Source: Bufo bufo
Taxonomy: Eukaryota; Chordata; Amphibia; Anura; Bufonidae
Direction of reading: 5' to 3'
Length of the DNA: 64,000 nt
NCBI RefSeq assembly: GCF_905171765.1
Contig: NC_053389.1
Coordinates: 212,418,624-212,482,623 of the forward strand
Shown here: one piece after another, positions 22,346 to 34,635 of the stretch
Layout: each line of letters starts with the position of its first letter
Numbering within the stretch: position 1 is the first letter of the stretch
Translations under genes and position numbers: made by a program
The notes under the pieces: model-generated
Told to the model about the DNA's origin: nothing
Seen by the model: the letters and a program-made list of their open reading frames with translations, nothing else
Databases searched by the model: none

Positions 22346-22857
22346 CCTTATTCTTGATTATTACAATATTGTGCATATCATGCTGGTAGTAAAGCACATG
22401 TTGTATATTGAGGATGTCTGTTTGAAGAGCACTTAAACTTTTACAGAATTTTTATATTGATAGCCTATCCTCAGGATAGGCATTCAATATCTGATTGGTT
22501 AATATTTGACACCATACAAACCCCGTGAGAAGCTGTTCGGGAGTAGCTCTGGAGCTGGAAGAACTGTGCACTGGAACTACACAGCTCCATTCATTCATTC
22601 CATAGATGATTGACAGCTTCCTTCCCATACTGTCAGCAGATGTAAGATGTGCTAATTTTCATATATTTTTCCCAAAAATCCAAAGGAATGTTGACAGGCT
22701 TACGATACTCCAGTCATCATGCATATGTGGCGCCCTCCATAATAAGAAATAGTCACCTAATACAGCAGGCGTGATGTCATGGTTTGAAGTGTGTAGTTGG
22801 ATGTCATCGGCATAGAGATGTTACTGAAAACCAAATCTGCTGATAGTCTGCAATTTA
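22346..22857. other. Unassigned, includes a repeat fragment near 22436-22640
   Basis: No gene. The stretch CCTATCCTCAGGATAGG near 22466 is an inverted repeat of the kind found in dispersed amphibian MITEs. The rest is unassigned. Confidence 0.45.
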
Positions 22858-23234
22858 TACAGTATCTCACAAAAGTGAGCACCAACCTCATATTTTTGTA
22901 AATATTTTATTATATCAATTCATGGGACAACAATGAAGATCTGACACTTTGATACAATGTAAAGTAGTCAGTGTACAGCTTGTATAACAGTGTAAATTTA
23001 GTGTGTCCTCAAAATCACTCAACACACAGCCATTAATGTCTAAACTACTGGCAACAAAAGTTGAGTACACCCCTAAGTGAAAATGTCCAAATTGTGCCCA
23101 ATTACCCATTTTTTCTCCCCAGTGTCATGTTACCTCTTAGTGTTACAAGGTCTCAGGTGTGAATGGGGAGCAGGTGTGTTAAACTTTGTGTTATCGTTCT
23201 CACACTCTCTTATACTGGTCACTGGATGTTCAAC

Positions 23235-24477
23235 ATGGCCCCTCATGGCAAAGAACTCTCTGAGGATCTGAAAAAAAAGAATTGTTGTTCTACATAAAAA
23301 TGTCCGAGTCTATAAGAAGATTGCCAACACACTGAAACTGAGCTGCAGCACGGTGGCCAAGACCATACAGCGGTTTAACAAGACAGGTTCCACTCAGAAC
23401 AGGCCTCACCATAGTCGACAAAAGAAGTTGAGTGCACATCTTCAGCGTCATATCCAGAGGTTGTCTTTTCAAAATAGACATATGAGTGCTGTAAGCATTG
23501 CTGCAGAGGTTGAAGGGGTGGGTGGCAGGGGCGTAGCTATAGGGGGTGCAGAGGTACCAGTCGCTACCGGGCCCAGGAGCCTGAGGGGGCACAAAGACCC
23601 TTGTGCCTCATGTGAAGACAATGGTATTATAGAAAGTGCATGCTATTCAAGTTACACCTCTGGCTAGCACAAAGGCTATGTGCTTCCCTGCCCCTGGCCA
23701 CAAAGCACTGAGAGAAGGGGGACCCAAGCTGAACTCTTGCACCAGGGCCCATGATCCGTTAGCTATGCTCCCGGTGGGGGGGTCAACCTGTCATTGGTCA
23801 GACCATACACCGCATACTGCATCAAATTGGTCTGCATGGCTGTCCCAGAAGGAAGCGTCTTCTAAAGATGATAAACAAGAAAGCCTGCAAATAGTTTGCT
23901 GAAACAAACAGACAAAAGACATGGATTACTGGAACCATGTCCTGTGGTCTAATGAGACCAAGACAAACTTATTTGGTTCAGATGGTGTCAAGTGTGTGGC
24001 GGCAACCAGGTAAGCAGTACAAAGACAAGTGTGTCTTGCCTACAGTCAAGCATGGTGGTGGGAGTGTCATGGTTTGGGGCTGCATGATGCTGCCGGCTGT
24101 GGGGAGCTATAGTTCATTGAACCATGAATTCCAACATGTACTGTGACATACTGAGGCAGAGCATAAACCCCTCCGGAAACTGGGCCGCAAGGCAGTATTC
24201 CAACAAGATAATGACCTCAAACACAGCTCCAAGATGACCAATGCCTTGTTAAATAAACTGAGAGTAAAGGTGCTGGACTGGACAACATGTATCCAGACCT
24301 AAACCCTATTGAGCATCTGTGAAGCAACCTCAAATGGAAGGTGGAGGAGCGCAAGGTCTCTAACATCCACATCAGTGATGTCCTTATGGAGGAGTGGAAG
24401 AGGATTCCAGTGGCATCCTGTGAAGCTCTAGTGAATTACATGCCAAAGATAGTTAAGGCAGTGCTGGAAAATAATGG
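23235..24477 (+). pseudogene. Tc1-type transposase remnant A
   Basis: The N-terminal paired-like helix-turn-helix is recognisable at 23235-23520 (GKELSEDLKKRIVVLHKN, LSCSTVAKTIQRF), ending where the MITE is inserted. After it come decayed catalytic pieces: LWSNETKTNLFGSDG (first catalytic Asp replaced by Asn), QQDNDLKHSS near 24200 (second Asp kept), and a NPIEHL-like segment near 24300. Many stops and frame changes are present, and the element is dead. Confidence 0.87.
23526..23773. mobile_element. MITE (248 bp) inside Tc1 element A
   Basis: Termini CAGGGGCGTAGCTA and TAGCTATGCTCCCG are inverted copies with two mismatches. Flanks GTGGGTGG (23518-23525) and GTGGGGGG (23774-23781) form an 8 bp duplication with one mismatch, pointing to hAT. 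Non-coding. Confidence 0.86.
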
Positions 24478-24538
24478 TGGCCACACAAAATATTGACACT
24501 TTGTGAGGGGTGTGATCATTTTTGTGAGATACTGTATA

Positions 24539-24704
24539 TGACTCTGTTTGTATATGACCCCCTGTTTGTAAAGCGCTATGAAATATGTTGGAACTATATT
24601 AATAAAGATTATTATCATCCTCATCATCATCCTCATCATCATCCTCATCATCATCCTCATCATCATCCTCATCATCATCATCATCCTCCTCCTCCTAACA
24701 AAGC
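24539..24704 (+). repeat. LINE-like 3' tail and CATCATCCT microsatellite
   Basis: TTTGTAAAGCGCTATGAAAT followed by ATTAATAAAGATTATTATC resembles the 3' tail of a dispersed LINE/SINE. A (CATCATCCT)n-type microsatellite follows from 24613 to 24700. A histidine-rich open frame here is a product of the repeat. Confidence 0.75.
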
Positions 24705-24776
24705 ATCTTAGGCAGCCAAGCAAAGCATCTTAGGTAGCCAAGCAAAGCATCTTAGGCATCCAAGCAAAGCATTTTT
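24700..24776. repeat. 22 bp tandem repeat, ~3.5 copies
   Basis: AAAGCATCTTAGGCAGCCAA-type units repeat every 22 bp immediately after the microsatellite. Confidence 0.9.
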
Positions 24777-25672
24777 GCTCAGCTCTGTAAATGGGTAGTT
24801 ACCTATGAAGAGCTGGATTCCTGATATTAGACAGCTTTGCTTTCTTTTTGGAAAAGAGACTAGTGTGCATGTCTCATTTCCAGAGAAGCACAACAATAGA
24901 AAAAAAAAAAGAAAATAACCACCAAAATTCATCTATGAAGCACAAGGAGGTGCGTATACTAGATTTGGAAAAATTGGTTCTATCAATTTGGAATTTATCC
25001 AGATTTTCCAAAACATTGGATTCCAATACAACTAAATTTTTATTCATTTCAGGCAAATCAGGTGTGATCCACATATGAAAAACATGTGTTTCTTAAGAAA
25101 GAAAGCATGGTCGTTAAGGGGTTAAAGCTAAAACTGACATACCGTAATATGATGCAGTAAAACAAAATATGACATGATGTGACATTATAATACTATATAC
25201 TGAAATCATTTTTGCAACTGATATTTATTTCAGCTAATTTTCAACTATTTTTTCTAGTGTTAATTTTAATCTAACATACATTTATCATATAGAATTCATT
25301 GCATCACAATTCAAAGTATACTATTCTACAAGTAACACACATCCTGTACATTTTCTCTCATGTATGGCATTTCCAATAGGTTAAATTGCAGTCAAATGTC
25401 TAACTGTTGTACCCTTCCATAAAAATAGTTGAGTATGTAATTACATTGAGGCAATGTCAATGGCAGAGAGTAAATGGATTTTCCAGATGGATACTCAGGT
25501 GCCTTAGGAGATAAATGTGGAAATTGAATTATTTGTCTTAGTGTGATCCTACATTTCTATTCACTTTTTGTGTCTGTGGTCACCCGCTAGATTGTAGATT
25601 TTATTATTTGTTATTTAATTTGAAGATTCAATAGGATTATTTTATGTTTGCTGGTTCTGGGGGAACAATATA
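24777..25672. other. Unassigned AT-rich DNA
   Basis: About 900 bp in which I see no gene, terminal repeat or recognisable element. Confidence 0.55.
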
Positions 25673-25674
25673 TA

Positions 25675-27313
25675 TACAGTCAGGTCCATAAATATTGGGA
25701 CATTGACACAATTCTAAAATTTTTGGCTCTATACACCACCACAATGGATCTGAAATGAAACAAACAATATGTGCTTTAACTGCAAACTGTCAGCTTTAAT
25801 TTGAGGGAATTTACATCCAAATCAGGTGAACGGTGTAGGAATTACAACAGTTTGCATATGTGCCTCCCACTTGTTAAGGGACCAAAAGTAATGGGACTGA
25901 ATAATAATTATAAATTTAAACTTTCACTTTTTAATACTTGGCTACAAATCCTTTGCAGTCAATTACAGAACGCATAGACATCACCAGACGCTGGGTTTCA
26001 TCTCTGGTGATGGTCTGCCAGGCCTCTACTGCAACTGTCTTCAGTTCTTGCTTGTTCTTGGGGCATTTTCACTTCAGTTTTGTCTTCAGCAAGTGAAATG
26101 CATGCTCAATCGGATTCAGGTCAGGTGATTGACTTGGCCATTGCATAACACTCCACTTCTTTCCCTTAAAAAACTCTTTGGTTGCTTTTGCAGTATGCTT
26201 TGGGTCATTGTCCATCTGCACTGTGAAGTGCCGTCCAATGAGTTCTGAAGCATTTGGCTGAATATTAGCAGATAATATTGCCCAAAACACTTCAGAATTC
26301 ATCCTGCTGCTTTTGTCAGCAGTCACATCATCAATAAATACAAGAGAACCAGTTCCATTGGCAGCCATACATGCCCACCCCATGACACTACCACCTCCAT
26401 GCTTCACTGATGAGGTGGTATGCTTAGGATAATGAGCAGTTCTTTTCCTTCTCCATACTCTTCTCTCCCCATCACTCTGGTACAAGTTGATCTTGGTCTC
26501 ATCTGTCCATAGGATGTTGTTCGAGAACTGTGAAGGCTTTTTTATATGTCGTTTGACAAACTCTAATCTGGCCTTCCTGTTTTTGAGGCTCACCAATGGT
26601 TTACATCTTGTGGTGAACCCTCTGTATTCACTCTGGTGAATTCTTCTTTTGATTGTTGACTTTGACACACATACACCTACCTCCTGGAGAGTGTTATTGA
26701 TCTGGCCAACTGTTGTGAAAGGTGTTTTCTTTACCAGGGAAATAATTCTTCGGTCATCCACCACAGTTGTTTTCCATTGTCTTCAGGGTCTTTTGGTGTT
26801 GCTGAGCTCACCGGTGCGTTCCTTCTTTTTAAGAATGTTCCAAATAGTTGTTTTGGCCACGCCTAATGTTTTTGCTATCTCTCTGATGGGTTTGTTTTGT
26901 TTTTTTCAGCCTAATGATGGCTTGCTTCACTGATAGTGACAGCTCTTTGGATCTCATCTTGAGAGTTGACAGCAACAGATTCCAAATACAAATAGCACAC
27001 TTGAAATTAACTCTGGACCTTTTATCTGCTCATTGTAATTGGGATAATGAGGGAATAACACACACCTGGCCATGGAACAGCTGAGAAGCCAATTGTCCCA
27101 TTACTTTTGGTTCCTTAACAAGTGGGAGGCACATATGCAAATTGTTGTAATTCCTACACTGTTCACCTTGGATGTAAATACCCTCAAATTAAAGCTGACA
27201 GTCTGCAGTTAAAGCACATCTTGTTCGTTTTATTTCAAATCCATTGGGGTGGTGTATAGAGCCAAAGATTTTAGAATTGTGTCAATGTCCCAATATTTAT
27301 GGACCTAACTGTA
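25675..27313 (-). mobile_element. Tc1/mariner element B with long inverted termini
   Basis: TA at 25673-25674 and 27314-27315 flanks inverted termini TACAGTCAGGTCCATAAATA / TATTTATGGACCTAACTGTA. The inverted similarity extends about 230 bp inward on each side (to ~25905 and ~27085), the long-terminus form known from some Tc1 families. The transposase lies on the minus strand. Confidence 0.95.
25931..26958 (-). pseudogene. Tc1-type transposase B, nearly intact
   Basis: Start ATG at 26956-26958 (MRSKELSLSVKQAIIRLKK). A frameshift at the A-run that follows disrupts the helix-turn-helix, whose pieces (VAKTTIWNILKK) are still readable in another frame. From 26764 to 26069 the frame is open for 231 residues with the full catalytic set: ILWTDETKINLY (first Asp), VQMDNDPKHTAK (second Asp) and [11 protein letters not shown] (Glu), a DD34E spacing. 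A TGA at 26069-26071 ends it early. The same frame then runs about 45 codons to a TAA at 25931-25933. So only a small number of lesions separate it from a full gene. Confidence 0.92.
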
Positions 27314-27551
27314 TATTTTTTTTTACAAATGTCATTGGTGTATTAATGATGTAAACTGTAAAAATTACTAAAATATAGAACTAAATAGAAACAACATATA
27401 AAACATTTATTCAATGTATTATCATAATTGTTATAAATCTATTTTCAATTTATATCTCTAATACAAAGAGAAGACTTTCAAAAGAAAAATTTCATGTATT
27501 TAAACAGAACCCGTCAAAATGATATTTTGATTCAGCAAAACTTATCTTGAC

Positions 27552-27840
27552 TAGAGTTGAGCGGACACCTGGATGTTCGGGTTCGACGGGTTCAGCCGAA
27601 CTTTACAAAACAGTTTGAGTTCGGGACCCGAACTTGACCCCGAACCCAAACCCCATTGAAGTCAATGGGGACCTGAACTTTGGAGCACTAAAATGGCTCT
27701 AAAAAAGTAATGGAAAGGGCTAGAGGGCTGCAAATGACAGTAAAATGTGGTTAAGAGCATGACAAGTGCTCTGCAAACAAATGTGGATAGGAAAATGACT
27801 TCAAGTAACATAAAATACATAAAAATAAAAAATAATAATC
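27552..27840 (-). repeat. hAT-B 3' terminus (minus copy)
   Basis: Matches 18405-18716 in reverse. It carries TAGAGTTGAG at the tip and closely spaced GTTCGGG/CCGAAC words over the first ~110 bp. Confidence 0.88.
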
Positions 27841-27989
27841 TTGATCTAGGAAGAGGAAGTCCATATGGAGTAGGAGGTTGAGGAGGCGGTGGATGTGGCG
27901 GTGTAGGTGGAAGCGGCGGTGGAGGAGGAGGAGGTACCAACACTGGTTTTTGTTTTTGTTTTTTATTTTATTTATTTATTTTATTTATT

Positions 27990-28273
27990 TTTTGTTTAAA
28001 TTTGTGTAGACCCCAAAACATTGGAAAATATAACCTGTGATAACCCCCTCCAGCCGTGCTAAACAAACATTCAGACAATACACTGGCTGCAGGGCAGGCC
28101 AGCACCTCCAAGGCGTAAAGGGCAAGCTCAGGCCATGTGCCCAATTTGGAGACCCAGAAGTTGAAGGGGGCAGACCCCTCAGTTAGTACGTGTAGGCGTG
28201 TGCATACATACTGCTCAACCATGTCGCATGTCCCTGTGACGTCTACGATCCAATTGGATATCTTCTCTATCAA
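27990..28273 (-). pseudogene. Stray copy of hAT-B C-terminal domain (minus copy)
   Basis: Minus-strand reading VEQYVCTRLHVL, FWVSKLGTWPELALYALE and AASVLSECLFSTAG, then YHRLYFPMFWG as in the plus copy at 14826-15075. It is separate from the main C-terminus at 35806-36408. Confidence 0.84.
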
Positions 28274-28618
28274 CTTTCAATGTTCTTTTCGGTGCCTACA
28301 ATGGTGATCACGGATAGCGGGGAATCAGGGTTCCAAGCCGTTGAGGGAGCCTGAGAAAGGGATACCACATCCAAGGGAGGTCAATGGATAAAATTAAATG
28401 TGATCGAGCGGAAATGTGTTATAAATTATTGAAGCAGAAGCTTCCAAGTAAAGGAGGGGGCGCGCAGCAATTACCCACTCCCGACTCGGGGAGGTAGTGA
28501 CGATAAATAACAATACCGGACTCTTAAGATGTCCTGTTATTGGAATGATTAATACAAAATTACAGGGAATGTCACTGGGGTATTTTGGATTTGGAAACGT
28601 TAGACAGAAGAGGCCCTG

Positions 28619-29261
28619 TGTCACGGCTGTATGTGAGCAACAATAGTATACACAGTAAAAGAGCTACTGACCGGACCCAAACTAGGGAGGATAAAGGGTG
28701 ACCCCTGTCAGACCCTCAAAGCTCTCCCTATTCTGCTAAAGCACATGCCCGGATCCAAATGGCGGAATGAGGCATGCCCACGTACCTAAGACTGATGACC
28801 ACTGTAACCCCTACAATAGTGGAAGGGGCACGGCCACCGGTGCCCTACTCAGTATATGGAGGGAACCGTGGCCACCTCAGATCCAGTCAGAAAATAATCA
28901 GGTACACAACAATGTCTGTACACTTAGCTGAAGGTGTTGCAGCCGCAGAGAAGACGGATCCAAGGACAGCTGGCAATATCCGGAGTGCTTGCTGCAGCAA
29001 AACACAGGTCCAGTGAACAGATAGCTACAAGTGAAGATACTAAAGCAAGAGCTACAACTGAAATGAGAACTATAATCCACGCCCTACAATAGGAGGAGGG
29101 GTGATATAAAGAGAGGGAAATCAAACGCATGAGGAACAGCTGGGAGGAAGGAAACCAAAAGTAAACAGAGCAGTGAGAACTCCTCCCAGCTCTAGTAGTG
29201 ACATCATCACAGGGGTGGAGAAACAGAGCTGTGAGAACGTCCCAAAGCTCTGGTAGTGACA
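28619..29261 (-). repeat. 3' LTR of the young Gypsy
   Basis: 643 bp. The end of the integrase/chromodomain frame runs into it. Confidence 0.95.
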
Positions 29262-30272
29262 GTACCCCCCCCTCTACGGGTGGACTCCGGACACCCAGGA
29301 CCCACCTTCTTAGGATGAGCCCTATGAAATGCCCTGATGAGGCGAGTGGCCTTAATGTCCGACACCGGAACCCACATCCTTTCCTCAGGACCATAACTCT
29401 TCCAATGAACGAGGTACTGAAGAGAACCGCGGACAATGCGAGAGTCCACAATTCTGGAAACCTCAAACTCCAGATTGCCATCAACCAAAATCGGAGGAGG
29501 AGGCAAAGAGGAGGGTACCGTGGGCTGGACATATGGTTTTAAGAGAGATCTGTGAAATACATTATGTATCTTCCAAACCCGTGGAAGATCAAGACGGAAG
29601 GCAACAGGATTGATGACTGACAAGATTTTATAAGGCCCAATAAACTTGGGACCCAATTTCCAGGAGGGAACCTTCAGTTTAATATTTCTTGTAGACAACC
29701 ACACCAGATCACCCACATTCAGGTCCGGACCAGGCACACGTCTCTTATCAGCCACACGCCTATACCTCTCACTCATCTTTTTAAGATTACTCTGAATCTT
29801 TTGCCAAATGGTAGACAAAGACGAGGAAAATCTCTCCTCCTCAGGTAAACCAGAAAGAGCCCCTCCCGAGAATGTCCCAAACTGCGGATGGAACCCATAT
29901 GCACCAAAGAATGGTGACTTATCAGAAGATTCCTGACGACGGTTGTTCAGAGCAAACTCAGCAAGAGGGAGAAATGAACACCAATCCTCCTGGTTCTCTG
30001 CCACAAAACAGCGCAAATATGTCTCCAGATTCTGATTGAGGCGCTCAGTCTGACCATTCGACTGCGGGTGAAAAGCAGAAGAGAAGGACAGCCGAACCCC
30101 CAGGCGAGAACAGAAAGCCTTCCAGAACCTGGACACAAACTGCGTGCCTCTATCGGAAACAATATCAGAGGGAATGCCGTGCAATTTAACAATATGGTCG
30201 ACAAAAGCTTGCGCCAAAGTTTTAGCATTGGGTAAACCAGAGAAAGGTACGAAATGAGCCATCTTGCTAAAC
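29207..30272 (-). pseudogene. Gypsy integrase (C-terminal part) and chromodomain
   Basis: This frame carries the integrase core from KMAHFVPFSGLPNAKTLA on, with IVSDRGTQFVSRFW (second catalytic Asp) and FHPQSNGQTERLNQNLE (Glu), the VWLSTRNIKLK and KLGPKFIGPYK segments, and a chromodomain LQYLVHWKSYGPEERMWVP. It is out of frame with the upstream polyprotein by one base at about 30270, just after the first catalytic Asp. No other break was seen down to the LTR. Confidence 0.93.
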
Positions 30273-32217
30273 GGTCCACCACCACCAGGATCACCGACTT
30301 CCCCGAGGAACGAGGAAGATCCGTGATAAAGTCCATGGACAGGTGTGTCCAAGGACGGGAAGGTATGGGTAACGGGAGAAGGGAACCTGAAGGCCGTGAA
30401 CGAGGGACCTTAGCGCGAGCGCACGTCTCACAAGCAGCCACAAAACCCTCCACCGACTTACGAAGAGCCGGCCACCAAAATCTCCGAGCAATGAGATCTA
30501 CCGTGGCTCTACTCCCGGGGTGACCAGCAAGAACCGTATCATGATGCTCCTTAAAGAGTTTGTGACGTAGCTCAGGAGGCACGAACAACTTCCCAGAAGG
30601 ACAACGGGCAGGTGCCTCAGTCTGGGCAGCCTGGACCTTGGCCTCCAAATCGGAATATAGAGCAGAAACAACTACCCCCTCCGCCAAAATGGGACCCGGG
30701 TCCTCGGAGTTTCCTCCTCCCGGAAAACAGCGAGAGAGAGCATCAGCCTTCACATTTTTTATCCCAGGTCGGAATGTAACAACAAAATTGAATCTGGAGA
30801 AGAACAGAGACCATCTGGCCTGTCTCGGATTCATACGCCTGGCCGACTCCAAGTATGCCAGAATCTTATGGTCGGTAAAAACGGTGATAGGGTGCCTGGC
30901 CCCCTCCAACCAATGGCGCCATTCCTCGAAAGCCAACTTGATGGCCAACAACTCCCTATCTCCCACATCATAGTTTCTCTCTGTCGGGGAGAGTTTTTTT
31001 GAGAAAAAGGCACAGGGTCGCCATTTGGCAGGAGAAGGGCCCTGGGACAAAACCGCACCCATACCCACCTCGGAAGCATCCACCTCAACAATAAAAGGTA
31101 AGGAAACATCGGGATGCACCAAGACGGGAGCAGACGCAAAACTCTCTTTAATCTTAGAAAAGGCTGCAAGCGCCTCCTCCGACCAAGAGGAAAAATCCGC
31201 CCCCTTTTTTGTCATGTCAGTAAGGGGTTTGACAACAGAGGAATAATTCAAAATGAACTTTCTGTAATAGTTCGCAAAACCCAGAAAGCGCATCAATGCC
31301 TTCTGATTCTCAGGAAGCTCCCACTCAAGTACAGCACGGACCTTCTCCGGATCCATGCGAAAACCAGAAGCAGAGAGGAGAAAACCCAGAAATTGAATCT
31401 CCGATACCATAAAAAGAAATTTCTCCAGCTTGGCGTATAATTTATTTTCCCGCAGAATCTGCAGAACCTGAAAAAGATGATCCTGATGGGTCTGAACATC
31501 AGGGGAAAAAATCAAAATATCATCAAGATACACCAATACAAATTTCCCCATTAAATGGTAGAAAATACTATTAACAAAATGCTGAAAGACGGCCGGAGCA
31601 TTCATCAGGCCGAAAGGCATAACGAGATTCTCGAAATGCCCGTTAGGGGTATTAAAGGCCGTTTTCCATTCATCCCCCTCTCTGACCCTGACCAGGTTGT
31701 ACGCGCCTCTCAAATCCAATTTGGAAAACACCTTGGCCCCAACAATTTGTTTGAAGAGGTCCGGGATCAGAGGAAGGGGATAGGGATCGCGAATCGTGAT
31801 ACGGTTCAGCTCCCTAAAATCTAGGCAAGGTCTCAGAGAGCCATCTTTTTTTTTAACAAAAAAAAAACCCGCGGCCACAGGTGACTTTGAGGGACGAATA
31901 TGCCCCTTCTCGAGACTCTCGGAGATATAAGTTCGCATTGCGATTCTTTCCGGTTGTGAGAGATTGTAGAGGCGTGCTTTTGGCAGCTTGGCGCCGGGAA
32001 TGAGGTTTATGGGACAGTCAAACTCCCGGTGAGGAGGTAGCTCCTGAACACCGCTCTCGGAAAACACGTCCGAGAAATCAGAGAGAAATGATGGCACAGT
32101 TTTAGTAGACACCTCTGCAAAAGTCGCTGTGAGACAATTCTCTCTACAAAAGTCACTGCACTCATTTATTTGCCTTCCTTGCCAATCAATAGTGGGGTTA
32201 TGTCTAGTGAGCCAGGG
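30273..32217 (-). pseudogene. Gypsy pol: reverse transcriptase, RNase H, integrase N-terminus
   Basis: Open frame after the gag-protease stop. Reverse transcriptase with KKKDGSLRPCLDFRELN, GAKVFSKLDLRGAYNLVRV and the catalytic FVLVYLDDILIFSPD. RNase H with PFIVEVDASEVGMGAVLSQ and FTDHKILAYLESARRM. Integrase zinc-binding region HHDTVLAGHPGSRATVDL ... CETCARAK, then the core up to VILVVVDR, where the frameshift occurs. It is in the same frame as gag, so the family appears to use a single gag-pol frame, broken here by one stop at 32218-32220. Confidence 0.94.
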
Positions 32218-33483
32218 TTACCCCAAAACTAGAGGAGAAGGCAATCCGTTAAGGACAAAACCAGATATATCCTCCACATGAGTGTCACCTACAGCTAGCC
32301 GGATATTGCGAACAATGCCCTTCAGAGATCTCTGTGAGAGTGGAGCAGAGTCAATAGCAAAAACAGGCATATCCTTTTCTAATGTGCAAACCTGAAAACC
32401 ATGCATGGCTACAAATTGAGTGTCAATAAGATTGACGGCCGCTCCACTATCGACAAAAATCTCACAAGAAATGACTTTGCTCTCTAGCGCCACCCTGGCA
32501 GACAGGAGAAAACGGGAACTGCAGGTCAGAGGAAAAGCATCAATTCCTACATCAACTTTGCCTAAAGTAGCAGATGAAGCAGAACTTGATGATTTACCTT
32601 TTGAGGTTTTTCTCTTATTATCGCTCTTAGTACAGTTCAAGAATCTCCTAGACGGACAAACATTTGCCAAATGACCTATGCCCCCACAACAAAAACACAC
32701 CATACTCTGAGGACTAAATCCTCTTTTATCAGGGGCAAGTCGACCTAGCTGCATGGGCTCCTCCTCAGAGGGGAGCGAGACAGGATGAGGCCCCTGCACA
32801 CTGAATGAGTCCGCACCACTGCCCCTAGACTGACAATGGCTGGACAGAGAGGTCTCGTTTCTTTCTCTTAGACGCCTGTCAAGGCGTACCGCCAATGACA
32901 TGGCAGACTCTAAGGACGTTGGTCTCTCATGGAAAGCAAACGCATCTTTCAATCTCTCTGAGAGACCATGACAGAACTGACTCCGGAGTGCAGCATCATT
33001 CCAACCCGAATCAGCTGCCCATCTCCGAAATTCAGAACAATAAAGCTCCGCAGACAGTTTGTTCTGGCATAAAACACGTAAGTTAGATTCGGCCAGAGCA
33101 ACACGATCCGGGTCATCATAAATCTGCCCCAGGGCCACAAAAAATCTTTCCACGGATTGAAGGGAGGGATCCCCTGATGGCAGCGAAAAAGCCCAAGTCT
33201 GAGCATTACCCCTGAGCAGGGAGATGACAATCCTCACCCTCTGCTCCTCCTTACCAGAGGAGTGGGGACACAAGCAAAAATGGAGTTTGCATGCCTCTCT
33301 GAAGCTAACAAAATTCTCACTGCCCCCGGAGAACGTTTCCGGAAGTGAGACCTTTGGCTCGCAACAGACTCCATGAGCCGGAGCAGAGCCCAATGATTGA
33401 AGCTGAGTCATAGATTGACGGAGATCCGCTACTTCCAAAGAAAGACCCTGCATGCGGTCAACCAGGCCAGAAAGCGGATCCAT
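32218..33483 (-). pseudogene. Gypsy gag and protease (421 aa, ends at a premature stop)
   Basis: Starts MDPLSGLVDRMQGLSLEV shortly after the 5' LTR. Capsid region residues ~50-180 (FREACKLHF, QTWAFSLP, DDPDRVALAES). Zinc knuckle CFCCGGIGHLANVC (CX2CX4HX4C) near residue 265. Aspartic protease with FVDSGAAVNLIDTQF near residue 345. The frame ends in TAA at 32218-32220 and, in the same frame, continues directly into pol, so the stop looks like a single-base lesion rather than a natural end. Confidence 0.93.
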
Positions 33484-33514
33484 GTCAAAAAAGGACGGTT
33501 TTTGTGGATTATAA

Positions 33515-34157
33515 TGTCACGGCTGTATGTGAGCAACAATAGTATACACAGTAAAAGAGCTACTGACCGGACCCAAACTAGGGAGGATAAAGGGTGACCC
33601 CTGTCAGACCCTCAAAGCTCTCCCTATTCTGCTAAAGCACATGCCCGGATCCAAATGGCGGAACGAGGCATGCCCACGTACCTAAGACTGATGACCACTG
33701 TAACCCCTACAATAGTGGAAGGGGCACGGCCACCGGTGCCCTACTCAGTATATGGAGGGAACCGTGGCCACCTCAGATCCAGTCAGAAAATAATCAGGTA
33801 CACAACAATGTCTGTACACTTAGCTGAAGGTGTTGCAGCCGCAGAGAAGACGGATCCAAGGACAGCTGGCAATATCCGGAGTGCTTGCTGCAGCAGAACA
33901 CAGGTCCAGTGAACAGATAGCTACAAGTGAAGATACTAAAGCAAGAGCTACAACTGAAATGAGAACTATAATCCACGCCCTACAATAGGAGGAGGGGTGA
34001 TATAAAGAGAGGGAAATCAAACGCATGAGGAACAGCTGGGAGGAAGAAAAACAAAAGTAAACAGAGCAGTGAGAACTCCTCCCAGCTCTAGTAGTGACAA
34101 CATCACAGGGGTGGAGAAACAGAGCTGTGAGAACGTCCCAAAGCTCTGGTAGTGACA
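33515..34157 (-). repeat. 5' LTR of the young Gypsy
   Basis: 643 bp, followed in element orientation by TTATAATCCAC, where a primer-binding site would sit. I did not match it to a tRNA. Confidence 0.95.
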
Positions 34158-34635
34158 CCCTGCTGCCGCTTTGTTTACTCTAGATAACTTCTGCCTGATC
34201 GCACGTCCCCGTGACGTCCACGATCCAATTGGATATCTTCTCTATCAACCTTCGATGTTCTTTTCTGCGCCTACCATGTTGATCGCGGTTAGCGGTGAAT
34301 CCGGGTTCCACGCAGGAGAGGGAGCATGAGAAAGGCATACCACATCCAAGGGAGGTCCATGGCTGAAATGTGATCGAGCGGAAATGTGGGACAAGTTGTT
34401 TAAGCGGAAAGATCGTGTTCATGTCACCCACCAATTGAACAGACGATTTTACAAAAATTAGGTCCCTGTCACCTATGCAGAGCAGGGGTTTGTATATGGC
34501 AAAATTGGTAAAATGTCACCTGACAATGTAACAGAGGATTTTTTGAAATGTATGTCCCTGTCCCTATGCAAAGCAAGGGTTTAGTCACAGCAAAAATGGT
34601 AAAATGTCACCCAAGAATGTAACAGACACTTTTGC
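34158..34635 (-). repeat. hAT-B 3' region and two decayed ~91 bp repeat units
   Basis: Continuation of hAT-B on the other side of the Gypsy: GATATCTTCTCTATCAACC block (34225-34400), then units with AATGTAACAGA and CAAAATTGGTAAAATGTCAC. Confidence 0.82.

Larger units (their letters stand above)
22858..24536 (+). mobile_element. Tc1/mariner element A (degenerate), with nested MITE
   Basis: TA at 22856-22857 and 24537-24538 flanks the inverted termini TACAGTATCTCACAAAA and TTTTTGTGAGATACTGTA. It contains a broken transposase and a 248 bp MITE at 23526-23773. Confidence 0.92.
28619..34157 (-). mobile_element. Gypsy/chromovirus retrotransposon, young, nearly intact
   Basis: Two 643 bp LTRs (28619-29261 and 33515-34157), TGTCAC...GTGACA ends, with only five base differences found by eye. 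Perfect 5 bp TSD CCCTG (28614-28618, 34158-34162). A polypurine tract AGAGGGGGGGGTAC abuts the 3' LTR. gag, protease, reverse transcriptase, RNase H, integrase and chromodomain are all present in order. No envelope-like gene was seen. The element is inserted in the 3' region of hAT-B. Confidence 0.96.

Noticed and set aside
24493..24711. Histidine/proline-rich small protein
   Set aside because: Direct translation of a CATCATCCT microsatellite.
28774..29080. Small frames repeated at 33655-33976
   Set aside because: Both copies are in the LTRs of the young Gypsy, so the duplication reflects the LTRs, not a gene pair.
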